Shown: positions 1 through 7,980 of the stretch, in pieces | Layout of the letters: each line of letters begins with the position of its first letter | How positions within the stretch are numbered: the first letter of the stretch is position 1 | Assembly: GCA_012719345.1 (NCBI GenBank) | Contig: JAAYAN010000128.1 | Span: forward strand, 1-36,291 | Source of the DNA: Ignavibacteria bacterium | GTDB lineage: Bacteria; Bacteroidota; Ignavibacteria; Ignavibacteriales; Melioribacteraceae | Direction: 5' to 3' | DNA length: 36,291 nt | Made by a program: the position numbers and the translations under genes | Notes under the pieces: model-generated | What the model saw: the letters and a program-made list of their open reading frames with translations, nothing else | Database searches by the model: none | What the model was told of the DNA's origin: nothing

Positions 1-2
1 GG

Positions 3-110
3 GATGTTTGCGCAAGCTCAAAGGACGAAATCGAATCATTTATTCCGGAAGTTAAAATTGAACCCGTTGGGAAAAAGATGAAGATTATTGATGATTCGCC
101 GAATTACTGA
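3..110 (+). CDS. C-terminal end of an unidentified gene (partial)
   Basis: An open frame enters from the left edge and stops at TGA 108-110, giving about 35 residues ending in KKMKIIDDSPNY. The fragment is hydrophilic and has no motif I recognise, so I assign no function. It overlaps the start of the Omp85-like gene by about 20 bases, which suggests the two are translationally coupled in one operon. Confidence 0.6.
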   Translation, partial: DVCASSKDEIESFIPEVKIEPVGKKMKIIDDSPNY

Positions 111-1842
111 AACTGCATTATTCCTATTACTTTGCTTTAATCTTTCTGCTCAAAAAGTAACATCCGTAGAAGTAAGCGGTAATAAAGAGTTTTCAAAACA
201 GAATTATCTGCAATGGGCTGAAATTAAAGAAGGCTCTTTAATTTTTGAAGGCATTGAAGACACAGTAAAGAATAGAATAACTTCAAATTTGTTTCAAAAC
301 GGATATATCAACAGCAGCATAACAGTTCAAAATGTTCCGACCGATTCAGCAAGCTCAGTTCTTTATCTCAATATTTTGGAAGGTGAACCTGCATTATTAA
401 AGAAAATAGGAGTTTCCGGGAAAGATTCTCTTCTTGTTTCTTCAGTAAATTTTTTAGCGGACGAACTTAACGGTTTAACTTTTTCCGTTAGTTTAGTAGA
501 AAACTTAATTTCCCGAGCACTTGAATACTGCGAAGAAAACGGCTATCCTTTTGCCTCCGTTACAATATTATCAATAATTTTCAGGAAAGACAGCTCCGGC
601 TATTCCGAAGCAGATATTTTATTTTCTTTAGATGGAGGAATGTTCAGCCGGATAAATAAAATTGAAACAGAAGGAAATGATAAAACCAATTCGGACGTGA
701 TAATAAGGCAGACAAGAATACAAGAAGACGATGTTTACAGACAATCCGTAATAAACGCTGTCCCCTCCCGGCTTAACCGGCTTGCTTTTTTTGAAATTGC
801 AGAGGAGCCTCACTATTACTTCAACTCTAAAAACGAAGGTGTGCTAAAAATAAAAGTAAAAGAAAAAAGCACGAATAATTTCGACGGCATCATAGGTTAT
901 AATCCGGGTGATGAAAATGAGAAAGGTTACCTTACAGGCTTTATTAATATCAGTTTGCGAAATCTTTTTGGAACGGGACGCGCATTTGCAATAAAATGGG
1001 AGCAAATCGATCGTTCATCTCAAAATCTTGAATTAAATTACAAAGAACCTTGGTTCCTGAATTTTCCGCTTAATCTTAAATTCGGTTTATTTCAGCGGAA
1101 ACAGGATTCAACTTTTGTAAGGCGAAAAATAACTGCCGAGGCAGAATATCTTGCCACCGAAAACTTTTCGGCTTCTGTAATATTTTCCACCGGCGAAACA
1201 ATACCGGCAGAACTTAAAAACAAAAGATTTACTGTCTGGAAATCGGATAATACAGAAACAGGCGTGAATTTGAATTACGATATACGCGACGATATTTTTT
1301 CTCCCCGCTCCGGAATATTACTAAACAGTACATTTCTTGTAAGCAGAAAAAGAATTACCGGTCCCGAGGAATATTTAACTGATGAAACCGAGACGAAAAT
1401 TAATTTGAACAAGATTGAAATTGATTTTCACTTCTATCAGCAGATATTTAAAAACCAGATAATTGCATTAAAGCTTCACGGACGCGAACTTGCCGGAAAC
1501 AAGACCGAACTGAGCGACTTGTATCTTATGGGCGGAACAAACTCCCTTCGCGGATACAGAGAAAACCAGTTTGCCGGCAACAGAATACTTTGGGAGAATT
1601 TGGAATACAGGCTTTTACTTGGCGGAAGATCATTTGCATTTTTGTTTGCCGATGCCGGTTATTATTTGCGGAAAGAGGACATTGAATATTCGATTCCTGA
1701 AACCGAATCCTTTAAAACCGGATTTGGCGCAGGAATTAATATTGAGACAGGAATAGGAGTTATAAGCATCAGCTACGCTCTGGGAGAAGGAGATTCTTTC
1801 AGCAACGGGAAAATTCATTTTGGTTTGGTTAACGATTTTTAG
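91..1842 (+). CDS. Omp85-family outer membrane protein (BamA/TamA-like)
   Basis: This is an outer-membrane barrel of the Omp85 superfamily, which inserts or exports proteins through the outer membrane. The N-terminus is a signal peptide (hydrophobic LFLLLCF, likely cleavage after NLSA). Residues of roughly 25-270 are a periplasmic part with about three POTRA-like repeats. The remaining ~310 residues are rich in alternating aromatic strands, as expected for the 16-stranded surface-antigen (D15) barrel. The diagnostic Omp85 motif is present as SLRGYRENQF near residue 490. At 583 residues it is shorter than a canonical BamA with five POTRAs, so a TamA-like or accessory role is as likely as the essential BamA role. 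I chose ATG 91 over the TTG at 88. The start overlaps the upstream gene; the UbiA-family gene follows 20 bases after the stop. Confidence 0.88.
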   Translation: MIRRITETALFLLLCFNLSAQKVTSVEVSGNKEFSKQNYLQWAEIKEGSLIFEGIEDTVKNRITSNLFQNGYINSSITVQNVPTDSASSVLYLNILEGEPALLKKIGVSGKDSLLVSSVNFLADELNGLTFSVSLVENLISRALEYCEENGYPFASVTILSIIFRKDSSGYSEADILFSLDGGMFSRINKIETEGNDKTNSDVIIRQTRIQEDDVYRQSVINAVPSRLNRLAFFEIAEEPHYYFNSKNEGVLKIKVKEKSTNNFDGIIGYNPGDENEKGYLTGFINISLRNLFGTGRAFAIKWEQIDRSSQNLELNYKEPWFLNFPLNLKFGLFQRKQDSTFVRRKITAEAEYLATENFSASVIFSTGETIPAELKNKRFTVWKSDNTETGVNLNYDIRDDIFSPRSGILLNSTFLVSRKRITGPEEYLTDETETKINLNKIEIDFHFYQQIFKNQIIALKLHGRELAGNKTELSDLYLMGGTNSLRGYRENQFAGNRILWENLEYRLLLGGRSFAFLFADAGYYLRKEDIEYSIPETESFKTGFGAGINIETGIGVISISYALGEGDSFSNGKIHFGLVNDF

Positions 1843-1862
1843 GATATTTCGGTAAAAAAATA

Positions 1863-2711
1863 ATGAACTCAACACTTAATAAATTTACCGGATTGTTCAA
1901 AATTATCCGGCCTCTTAACTGCACAATTGTATTTTTAGTAATAGTTGCAGCAGCTTATTTTTATTCCAATAGCCGTGTTCAATTCCACATCATTTTTTTT
2001 GCAGCATTATCCGGATTCTTTGTTTCGGCAGCCGGAAATATTATTAACGATTATTTTGATTTGGATATTGACCGAATAAACCGTCCCGAACGTGTGCTTC
2101 CATCCGAAATTCTTGTACCGATGGAAGCCGTAAGTTATTATTTTTTTATATCAGTTCTTGCTTTGCTTTCTGCCTCTTTCGTAAATATTTACTGCCTTGC
2201 TGTTGTAATTTATACCACTGCCGGACTTTATCTTTATTCTGCACGGATAAAAAAAATCCCTCTTTTGGGCAATATTATTATTGCACATTACGCTGGTCTG
2301 GCTTTTATTTTCGGAGGTCTTGCAGCGGGCAATTGGGTAGTATGTATTATCCCTGCAGTCTTTGCTTTTTTAATTAATCTTATCCGCGAAATTGTAAAAG
2401 ACATTGAAGACATTGAAGGAGATAAAGCAAACGGCATTATTACTTTCCCGCAAAAATTCGGGATTAAAAATGCCAGAAATCTGATTTTCATTTTGACAGT
2501 AATTTTAATATATCTTACTTATCTGCCTTACAAATATTCAATTTATAAGATAGAATATTTTCTTGTTATAATGTGTGTTGTAAATGTTATGCTTGTTTTT
2601 TCGCTTAAATTACTGTATAACTTTAACAGCAAAAACGATTTATCAAAAATAAGCGGTTTGCTTAAAATTATTATGCTTGCGGGACTTTTTGCAATTTTTA
2701 CAGGAAAATAA
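1863..2711 (+). CDS. UbiA-family prenyltransferase, geranylgeranylglycerol-phosphate geranylgeranyltransferase-like
   Basis: This is an integral membrane prenyltransferase that joins an isoprenoid diphosphate to an acceptor. Both Mg-diphosphate binding motifs of the UbiA superfamily are visible: N62-D-x-x-D66 with D68 and D70 (NDYFDLDID), and D180-x-x-D183 with D187 (DIEDIEGD). About eight or nine hydrophobic segments are spread over 282 residues, the normal family length. The motif context (NDYFDLDIDRINRP, then EGDKANGIITFP) resembles the branch annotated as digeranylgeranylglyceryl-phosphate synthase rather than UbiA or MenA, but the acceptor cannot be proven from sequence alone. It sits two bases ahead of the rnhB start, so it is probably co-transcribed with rnhB and yraN. 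The ribosome binding site is weak. Confidence 0.8.
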   Translation: MNSTLNKFTGLFKIIRPLNCTIVFLVIVAAAYFYSNSRVQFHIIFFAALSGFFVSAAGNIINDYFDLDIDRINRPERVLPSEILVPMEAVSYYFFISVLALLSASFVNIYCLAVVIYTTAGLYLYSARIKKIPLLGNIIIAHYAGLAFIFGGLAAGNWVVCIIPAVFAFLINLIREIVKDIEDIEGDKANGIITFPQKFGIKNARNLIFILTVILIYLTYLPYKYSIYKIEYFLVIMCVVNVMLVFSLKLLYNFNSKNDLSKISGLLKIIMLAGLFAIFTGK

Positions 2712-2712
2712 A

Positions 2713-3333
2713 ATGCTGAAAAATTTTGATAATTCATTCTTAAGCGAAAAAATTAAAACTGTTGCCGGAGTTGACGAAGCAGGCAGAGGACCTCTTGCCG
2801 GACCTGTTGTAGCTGCAGCAGCTGTTTTCGATAAATCAAAAAAAATCGTGGGAATAAACGATTCGAAAAAACTTTCCGAAAAAGAAAGAAATATTCTGTA
2901 CGATGCAATAATATCAGAAGCTTCTTCGTACGGAATAGGAATTATGAACGAAGACATAATTGAAGAAATCAACATTTTACAGGCAACTCTTAAAGCTATG
3001 GAGCAGGCTGTTAAACAGCTTTGTTTAAAACCAGATATTATCCTTATAGACGGGAATAAATCGTTTGCATGCGATATAATTACTAAGACTATAGTAAAAG
3101 GCGACAGTAAATCCTTTTCAATCGCCGCTGCATCAATTCTGGCAAAAGTTACGCGCGACAGAATTATGGACGAAGCTCATAAAAAATATCCGCAGTACCA
3201 ATGGAACAAAAACAAAGGTTATGCAACAAAAGACCACATAAATTTAATTAAATTGCACGGTCCTTGTCCGTTGCACCGTAAAAAATTTTTACGAAACATT
3301 TTTCAAAACGAAGAACAAATAAAATTATTTTAA
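2713..3333 (+). CDS. rnhB: Ribonuclease HII
   Basis: The enzyme cuts RNA in RNA-DNA hybrids and incises at single ribonucleotides in DNA. The hallmark motif VAGVDEAGRGPLAGPVVA lies at residues 17-34 and gives catalytic D21 and E22. The other two acidic residues are D113 in LIDGNK and D149 in KVTRDR. The length of 206 residues is typical for the family. I chose ATG 2713, the first start after the upstream stop, which gives a short N-terminal lead before the core; a longer reading from 2677 would overlap the UbiA-family gene. The next gene, yraN, starts two bases after the stop. The rnhB-yraN pairing is a common bacterial arrangement. Confidence 0.95.
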   Translation: MLKNFDNSFLSEKIKTVAGVDEAGRGPLAGPVVAAAAVFDKSKKIVGINDSKKLSEKERNILYDAIISEASSYGIGIMNEDIIEEINILQATLKAMEQAVKQLCLKPDIILIDGNKSFACDIITKTIVKGDSKSFSIAAASILAKVTRDRIMDEAHKKYPQYQWNKNKGYATKDHINLIKLHGPCPLHRKKFLRNIFQNEEQIKLF

Positions 3334-3334
3334 T

Positions 3335-3697
3335 ATGACTGAATCAACAAAAAAAGCCGGAGATGCCGGCGAAGAAATTGCCGCGCAATATTTACAAAAT
3401 AAAGGATATCAGATTATTGAGCGGAATTACCGTTACGGACATGGTGAAATTGATATAATTGCCCGGATTAATGATACTCTTGTTTTTGCAGAAGTAAAAT
3501 CGCGCAGTTCTCTCGAATACGGCGAACCCGAATATGCAGTTACAAAAGCAAAACAAAATCAGATAAAAAAAATTGCGCAGGCTTATTTATTCGAAAAAAA
3601 TATTAACAATCAGGATTGCAGGCTTGATGTAATAGCAATAATGTTTATAGCAAAAAATAAATATACCCTTAATCATTTAGAAAATGCATTCAGCTAA
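3335..3697 (+). CDS. yraN: YraN/UPF0102 family protein, predicted endonuclease fold
   Basis: This small 120-residue protein belongs to the UPF0102 family, which adopts a Holliday-junction-resolvase/restriction-endonuclease-like fold; its biological substrate is not settled. Visible family motifs are GEEIAAQYLQNKGY at residues 12-25, RNYRYGHGEIDII with the catalytic-type E and D, and the VFAEVKSRSS block (E-x-K signature). It follows rnhB after two bases and almost certainly shares its transcript. A possible promoter for the mla operon follows in the 65-base gap. Confidence 0.92.
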   Translation: MTESTKKAGDAGEEIAAQYLQNKGYQIIERNYRYGHGEIDIIARINDTLVFAEVKSRSSLEYGEPEYAVTKAKQNQIKKIAQAYLFEKNINNQDCRLDVIAIMFIAKNKYTLNHLENAFS

Positions 3698-3730
3698 ATA
3701 AAACTTCACAAAAAAAGATGTAATTTTTTG

Positions 3731-3738
3731 TATTTTTG
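3731..3738 (+). promoter_or_regulatory. Possible -7 element (TAnnTTTG type) upstream of mlaE
   Basis: TATTTTTG matches the Bacteroidota-type -7 element TAnnTTTG and lies 24 bases ahead of the mlaE start, in the only gap of useful size between the rnhB-yraN group and the mla operon. I see no -33 TTTG at the expected distance, and the surrounding sequence is very AT-rich, so a chance match is possible. Confidence 0.3.
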
Positions 3739-3762
3739 TAAACTTAATTACAATATGATATT

Positions 3763-4569
3763 ATGAAAATTCCTATTCCCCGGAAAAAAAGGAACCTTAG
3801 CTTTTCGGATGCTATCTACAATTTTTTTGTTATGATTACCGGCTTAACAATATTTTCGATGGAATATTTTAAAAATCTGTTTGTTCCTCCTTACGATATT
3901 TCCGAAATAAAAAAACATATGGATGAGCTCGGCGTAAAAACTTTCCCGATTGTCAGCGTTACCGGTTTGGTAATCGGCGTTGTGCTTGCGTTGCAAAGCC
4001 AGCCGATTCTGGTTAAATTCGGGGCGGCTGATTTTCTTCCTAAGATGGTTGCCCTTTCTGTAATCCGCGAGCTTGGACCTGTAATTACAGCCTTGATTTT
4101 TGCCGGAAGAGTAAGTTCGGGTATCGGCGCAGAGCTTGGCTCGATGCGAGTAACCGAACAGATTGATGCTATGGAAGTAAGTGCTATCAATCCTTTTAAA
4201 TACTTGGTTGTTACCCGAATTACCGCTACTACCTTAATTCTGCCTATATTATCTACTTATGTGGTTTTTCTGGCTATTTTCGGAGGTTATTTTGCAATAA
4301 TTACAACTCAGGGAATGAACTTCGCATACTATCAGCAATCTGTTGTCAGTTCTGTTCAGTTTGGCGATTTTATCCCCGGTATCGGAAAGACATTAATATT
4401 CGGATTTATTGTAGGACTTGTAGGATGTTATAAAGGTTATATGGCAGAAGGCGGCACCGAAGGAGTGGGAAAAGCTTCCACAACAGCTGTAGTTTTAGCA
4501 TCGTTATTGATATTGCTTGTAGATACCGTATTAGTAAAAATCACACTTGTATTATGGCCGACAGTATAA
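3763..4569 (+). CDS. mlaE: MlaE-family permease of the phospholipid (Mla/MCE) ABC transporter
   Basis: This is the inner-membrane permease subunit of an MCE-type lipid transporter that moves phospholipids between the inner and outer membranes. At 268 residues with five or six hydrophobic segments it has the usual family length. The conserved MlaE core is evident: SVTGLVIGVVLALQSQ, then VIRELGPVITALIFAGRVSSGIGAELGSMRVTEQIDAME. The last 16 bases overlap the ATPase gene, and the MCE substrate-binding gene follows, giving the order E-F-D. The ATG at 3763 has no strong Shine-Dalgarno sequence. Confidence 0.94.
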   Translation: MKIPIPRKKRNLSFSDAIYNFFVMITGLTIFSMEYFKNLFVPPYDISEIKKHMDELGVKTFPIVSVTGLVIGVVLALQSQPILVKFGAADFLPKMVALSVIRELGPVITALIFAGRVSSGIGAELGSMRVTEQIDAMEVSAINPFKYLVVTRITATTLILPILSTYVVFLAIFGGYFAIITTQGMNFAYYQQSVVSSVQFGDFIPGIGKTLIFGFIVGLVGCYKGYMAEGGTEGVGKASTTAVVLASLLILLVDTVLVKITLVLWPTV

Positions 4570-5306
4570 TTTTAGTAGAAATATATAATCTTTCCAAAAG
4601 ATTCGGCGAACTTGTTGTTCTCGACAACATCTCGCTTAATGTGAAAAATGCTGAAAATCTTGTGGTTTTCGGACAAAGCGGCACAGGAAAAAGCGTCCTG
4701 CTGAAATGTATGATCGGCTTGCTTGAACCTGAAAACGGAGAAATATTTATTAAAGGGAAAGATGTGCTGAAATTGGGAATAAAAGAGCTGAACAATACCC
4801 GCAAATTTATGGGTTTCCTTTTCCAAAGCGCCGCTCTTTACGATTCGATGAGCGTCCGCGAAAATCTCGAATTCCCGCTTAAAAAACATTTTAATTTCAG
4901 TCCGAAAGAATTAAATGATAAAGTAATGCATACCCTTGAGCTTGTTTCTCTGGAAAATGCCGTAGAAAAAATGCCTTCGGAACTTTCCGGCGGAATGAGA
5001 AAAAGAATCGGGCTTGCCCGCTCTATTATTACCGATCCGGAACTGATGCTTTACGATGAACCCACTACAGGTCTCGATCCGATAACTTCAAAAGAAATAA
5101 GCGAACTTATATTGAATTTACAAAACAAGCTGAGGATGACATCTATAGTTGTTACGCACGATTTAATCTGCGCAGAAATTATTGCGGACAAAGCTATTTT
5201 CCTGAATAAAGGTAAAATTGTGCACGAAGGAACAATAACTGATCTTACAAATTCCAAAGACGCTTTTCTTCGAAATTTCTTCAGCCACGAAAGAATTAAA
5301 GAATGA
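4554..5306 (+). CDS. mlaF: MlaF-family ATPase of the phospholipid ABC transporter
   Basis: This cytoplasmic nucleotide-binding subunit powers the MlaE permease. Walker A is G40-QSGTGKS, the ABC signature is LSGGM at residues 144-148, and Walker B is LMLYDEP at 164-170, followed by TTGLDP and the H-loop in VVTHD. The 250-residue length is normal. The start MADS lies inside the last codons of mlaE, which indicates translational coupling. The gene is followed after 12 bases by mlaD with a strong ribosome binding site (AAGGAGAT). Confidence 0.95.
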   Translation: MADSIILVEIYNLSKRFGELVVLDNISLNVKNAENLVVFGQSGTGKSVLLKCMIGLLEPENGEIFIKGKDVLKLGIKELNNTRKFMGFLFQSAALYDSMSVRENLEFPLKKHFNFSPKELNDKVMHTLELVSLENAVEKMPSELSGGMRKRIGLARSIITDPELMLYDEPTTGLDPITSKEISELILNLQNKLRMTSIVVTHDLICAEIIADKAIFLNKGKIVHEGTITDLTNSKDAFLRNFFSHERIKE

Positions 5307-5318
5307 TAAGGAGATATA

Positions 5319-6353
5319 ATGTTTAAGAACCTTGCCGGAGCACGTTTGGGACTGTTCATTTTTTTAGGAACCGTTCTTTTTGCACTTGGTATTTTTCTGA
5401 TTGGCGACAAAGGAGCACTTTTTTCGAGCACCTTTAATGTTACCACCCACTTTAAAAATATTGAAGGTTTGCGGACAGGTGCAGCCGTAAGACTCAGCGG
5501 ACTTGATATAGGAAGCGTTAAAGAAATTTCGCTGATAACCGACAGCACACAAAAAGTAAAAGTTGTTCTTTCTATACGGGAAGATGTTAAGCATTTTATC
5601 CGGCTTGACAGTAAAGCAATTATCGAAACCGAAGGTCTTATCGGTGCAAAAATAATAAGTGTTACACCCGGCAACCCTGATTTTGAAATTGTTCAGGACG
5701 GTGGTTTTATTTATTCGGAAGAGCCGATTAATATTGGAGCAATTTTTAAGGAATCGCAGGGAACAATTGAAAACATCAGCGAATTATCCGGCGATTTTTC
5801 GGAAATTATTGCCAAAGTAAATGAAGGGAAAGGCACTATCGGGAAACTGATAAATGACGAAGAACTTTATAATTCTACTGTAAATATTACTAAATCTGCC
5901 GACCGTACACTTAACAAACTTACCGAAGATATGGCAAGTCTTTCTAAAATTGTTCTTACCCTCGGCGGAGGGATTGAAAGAATTATTAACAATGTTGACT
6001 CTGCAACAAACGATGTTAAAAGTTTGATGGCAAAAATTGATGAAGGGAAAGGCACTTTAGGCGCGCTTATTTCCGAAAGGAATTTGTACGATTCGCTTAA
6101 TTCTGTAATGTCGAATCTGATTAAAACAACCGGGGAAGCCCAGAAAGGCGCACGCGGTTTTGCCGAAAATATGGAAGCTCTTAAACATAACTGGCTTTTC
6201 AAAAGCTACTTTGAGGAAAGAGGTTACTGGGACAGCAGCGAATACGAAAATCAAATTGATAACAAAATCAAAGAGATTGATGTAAAATCGAAAGAATTGG
6301 ATGATAAAATTATTGAATTAAAAAAGCTTCAGAAAAAAATAAGTAAAAAATAA
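5319..6353 (+). CDS. mlaD: MlaD-family MCE-domain protein
   Basis: This periplasmic, membrane-anchored lipid-binding component of the Mla transporter has one N-terminal transmembrane helix at residues 10-29 and an MCE domain at about 37-118 (THFKNIEGLRTGAAVRLSGLDIG). A long helical tail of about 220 residues follows. Within the tail the motif EGKGT(I/L)G.LI....LY occurs twice, near residues 168-187 and 240-258; such repeats are seen in longer MlaD proteins. The C-terminus (about 300-344) is charged and predicted coiled coil. The Shine-Dalgarno AAGGAGAT lies just before ATG 5319. The protein is longer than the E. coli MlaD (about 180 residues). No mlaB or mlaC follows. Confidence 0.92.
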   Translation: MFKNLAGARLGLFIFLGTVLFALGIFLIGDKGALFSSTFNVTTHFKNIEGLRTGAAVRLSGLDIGSVKEISLITDSTQKVKVVLSIREDVKHFIRLDSKAIIETEGLIGAKIISVTPGNPDFEIVQDGGFIYSEEPINIGAIFKESQGTIENISELSGDFSEIIAKVNEGKGTIGKLINDEELYNSTVNITKSADRTLNKLTEDMASLSKIVLTLGGGIERIINNVDSATNDVKSLMAKIDEGKGTLGALISERNLYDSLNSVMSNLIKTTGEAQKGARGFAENMEALKHNWLFKSYFEERGYWDSSEYENQIDNKIKEIDVKSKELDDKIIELKKLQKKISKK

Positions 6354-6364
6354 AAGAGGGTTTT

Positions 6365-6820
6365 ATGAAGAAAATTATTATGCTTTTTACTGTTTTGCTG
6401 TTTTTAACAAATATTACTGATGCCCAGAAAAGAGGATTCGGTGTTGGAATTATTATAGGGGAACCTACAGGATTGTCCTTTAAATCTTTTATTTCGGGAA
6501 CAACTGCAATTGACGGAGCAGCTGCCTGGTCTTTCAGCGATCATCACAGCGCCTTTCATTTACACGTGGATTACCTTGTGCATAGCTACGATTTAATAAA
6601 TGTTCAAAAAGGAAGACTCCCTTTTTATTTCGGGATAGGCGCCAGAGTAAAAGCTGCAGACGATGCTCAATTCGGTGTGAGAATTCCTGTAGGATTATCT
6701 TACGAGTTTCAAAACTTCCCTTCCGATATATTTCTGGAACTTGCCCCGATAATGGATTTAGCACCCGCCACAAAATTCCGTATGAACGGAGCAATCGGTA
6801 TAAGATTTTACATTCAATAA
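6365..6820 (+). CDS. Small exported protein, probable outer membrane beta-barrel
   Basis: The 151-residue product starts with a signal peptide (MKKIIMLFTVLLFLTNITDA, cleavage before QKRGF). The mature part has alternating polar and hydrophobic residues with many glycine and aromatic residues and ends in RFYIQ, consistent with a small eight-stranded barrel. The opening FGVGIIIGEPTGLSFK resembles the BAPKO_0422/DUF3996 small-barrel type, but I cannot confirm family membership. It follows mlaD by 11 bases with a GAGGG ribosome binding site, so it is the last gene of the mla operon, and a terminator follows. The position suggests an envelope-lipid role, which is inference. Confidence 0.75.
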   Translation: MKKIIMLFTVLLFLTNITDAQKRGFGVGIIIGEPTGLSFKSFISGTTAIDGAAAWSFSDHHSAFHLHVDYLVHSYDLINVQKGRLPFYFGIGARVKAADDAQFGVRIPVGLSYEFQNFPSDIFLELAPIMDLAPATKFRMNGAIGIRFYIQ

Positions 6821-6828
6821 GAATTCAT

Positions 6829-6857
6829 ACCGGTCGGATTTGCCCAATCCGGCCGGT
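6829..6857 (+). terminator. Rho-independent-type terminator after the mla operon
   Basis: ACCGGTCGGATT at 6829-6840 pairs with AATCCGGCCGGT at 6846-6857 through 12 pairs (one G-T) around the five-base loop TGCCC. A T-rich run (TAATTATTTGTTCTCTC) follows, so termination of plus-strand transcription is likely although the T-tract is interrupted. Confidence 0.75.
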
Positions 6858-7014
6858 TAATTATTTGTTCTCTCTTTCTGCTTTTATAACCCTTTCCGCA
6901 ATTTTTAATTTTTGGGACTTAATTTCTCTTTATATTTAGTACAAAAAATTATATGAGCTTTTTGCGGACTTCAAATATTTTTACAAACCAGCAATAAAAA
7001 AAGAGGGAAAGAAA

Positions 7015-7851
7015 ATGAAGCAAAAAAACGCTATAAAACTATTTGAGCAAAAACAGGTACGCAGCCATTGGGACGAGGACAAAGAAAAGTGGTATTTTTC
7101 AATAGTGGATGTAGTGGGAATACTTTCAGACAGTATCGACCCACAAGCTTATTGGCGGAAGTTAAAACAACGATTAAAAGAAGAGGGTAACCAAACCGTG
7201 ACGGATTGTCACGCTTTGAAAATGACAGCTGCCGACGGGAAAATGAGGCAGACTGATGTGGCTGATACTGAACAACTTTTCCGACTGATTCAATCCATCC
7301 CATCCCCAAAAGCTGAACCTTTTAAAATGTGGCTGGCAAAAACGGGCAGTGAACGCATAGATGAAATAGAAGACCCGGAAATTGGGATTGAACGTTTGAT
7401 GGAAACTTATTTACGAAAAGGCTACAGCAAAGAATGGATTAACCAGCGATTAAAAAGTATTGATATTCGTAAAGAATTAACTGATGAGTGGGAAAATCGT
7501 GGAGTGCAGAAAGGACAGGAATTTGCAATTTTAACAGATGAAATTACAAAAGCCTGGAGCGGATTTACGACCAAAGAATACAAGAATTTTAAAGATTTGA
7601 AGAAAGAAAATCTTCGGGATAATATGACAAACATTGAGCTTGTACTCAATATGCTTGCAGAAGCTTCAACAACAGAAATTTCTAGAAAGAAAGAACCGAA
7701 TACATTTACCGAAAACAAGGAAATAGCGCGTAAAGGCGGAAATGTTGCTAAAGCTGCCCGTAAGCAGCTTGAAAAAACAACGGGTAAAACAGTTGTTACA
7801 AAGCTAAATGCTAAGCAGTTGCAAAATCCAAAAAACGAGTTAGAGGAATAA
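7015..7851 (+). CDS. Bro-N domain protein, phage antirepressor-like
   Basis: The 278-residue protein opens with a Bro-N (BRO family N-terminal) domain at about residues 5-105, recognisable from KWYFSIVDVVGILSDS and AYWRKLKQRLKEEGNQ. A conserved helical region follows (RLMETYLRKGYSKEWINQRLKSI, then QEFAILTDEITKAWSG). The C-terminus is basic, with KGGNVAKAARKQLE, and could bind nucleic acid. Such proteins are annotated as prophage antirepressors or DinD-like proteins; their function outside phages is poorly known. A purine-rich ribosome binding site (AGAGGGAAAG) precedes ATG 7015. No integrase, terminase or other phage gene is near it, so it is an orphan that may have arrived by transfer. Confidence 0.82.
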   Translation: MKQKNAIKLFEQKQVRSHWDEDKEKWYFSIVDVVGILSDSIDPQAYWRKLKQRLKEEGNQTVTDCHALKMTAADGKMRQTDVADTEQLFRLIQSIPSPKAEPFKMWLAKTGSERIDEIEDPEIGIERLMETYLRKGYSKEWINQRLKSIDIRKELTDEWENRGVQKGQEFAILTDEITKAWSGFTTKEYKNFKDLKKENLRDNMTNIELVLNMLAEASTTEISRKKEPNTFTENKEIARKGGNVAKAARKQLEKTTGKTVVTKLNAKQLQNPKNELEE

Positions 7852-7880
7852 TTTGTAATTTAATCGTACAGGTGTGTTTC

Positions 7881-7905
7881 TATTTTATTACAAACCAATA
7901 AAATA
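7881..7905 (+). terminator. AT-only inverted repeat, possible weak terminator
   Basis: TATTTTATT at 7881-7889 is complementary to AATAAAATA at 7897-7905 around the loop ACAAACC, and TTTTAATATTAT follows. The stem contains no G-C pair, so it would be a weak terminator for the Bro-N gene at best. Confidence 0.3.
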
Positions 7906-7980
7906 ATTTTAATATTATATAATTTTGTGCTAAATTGGCAATAATCAGATTTCAGATTTAGTTTAATTTTGCGGGACTTT

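Noticed and set aside
6995-7900. ACAAACCA words on both sides of the Bro-N gene as target-site duplications
   Set aside because: The shared core is just eight bases in AT-rich DNA; no inverted ends or transposase accompany it.
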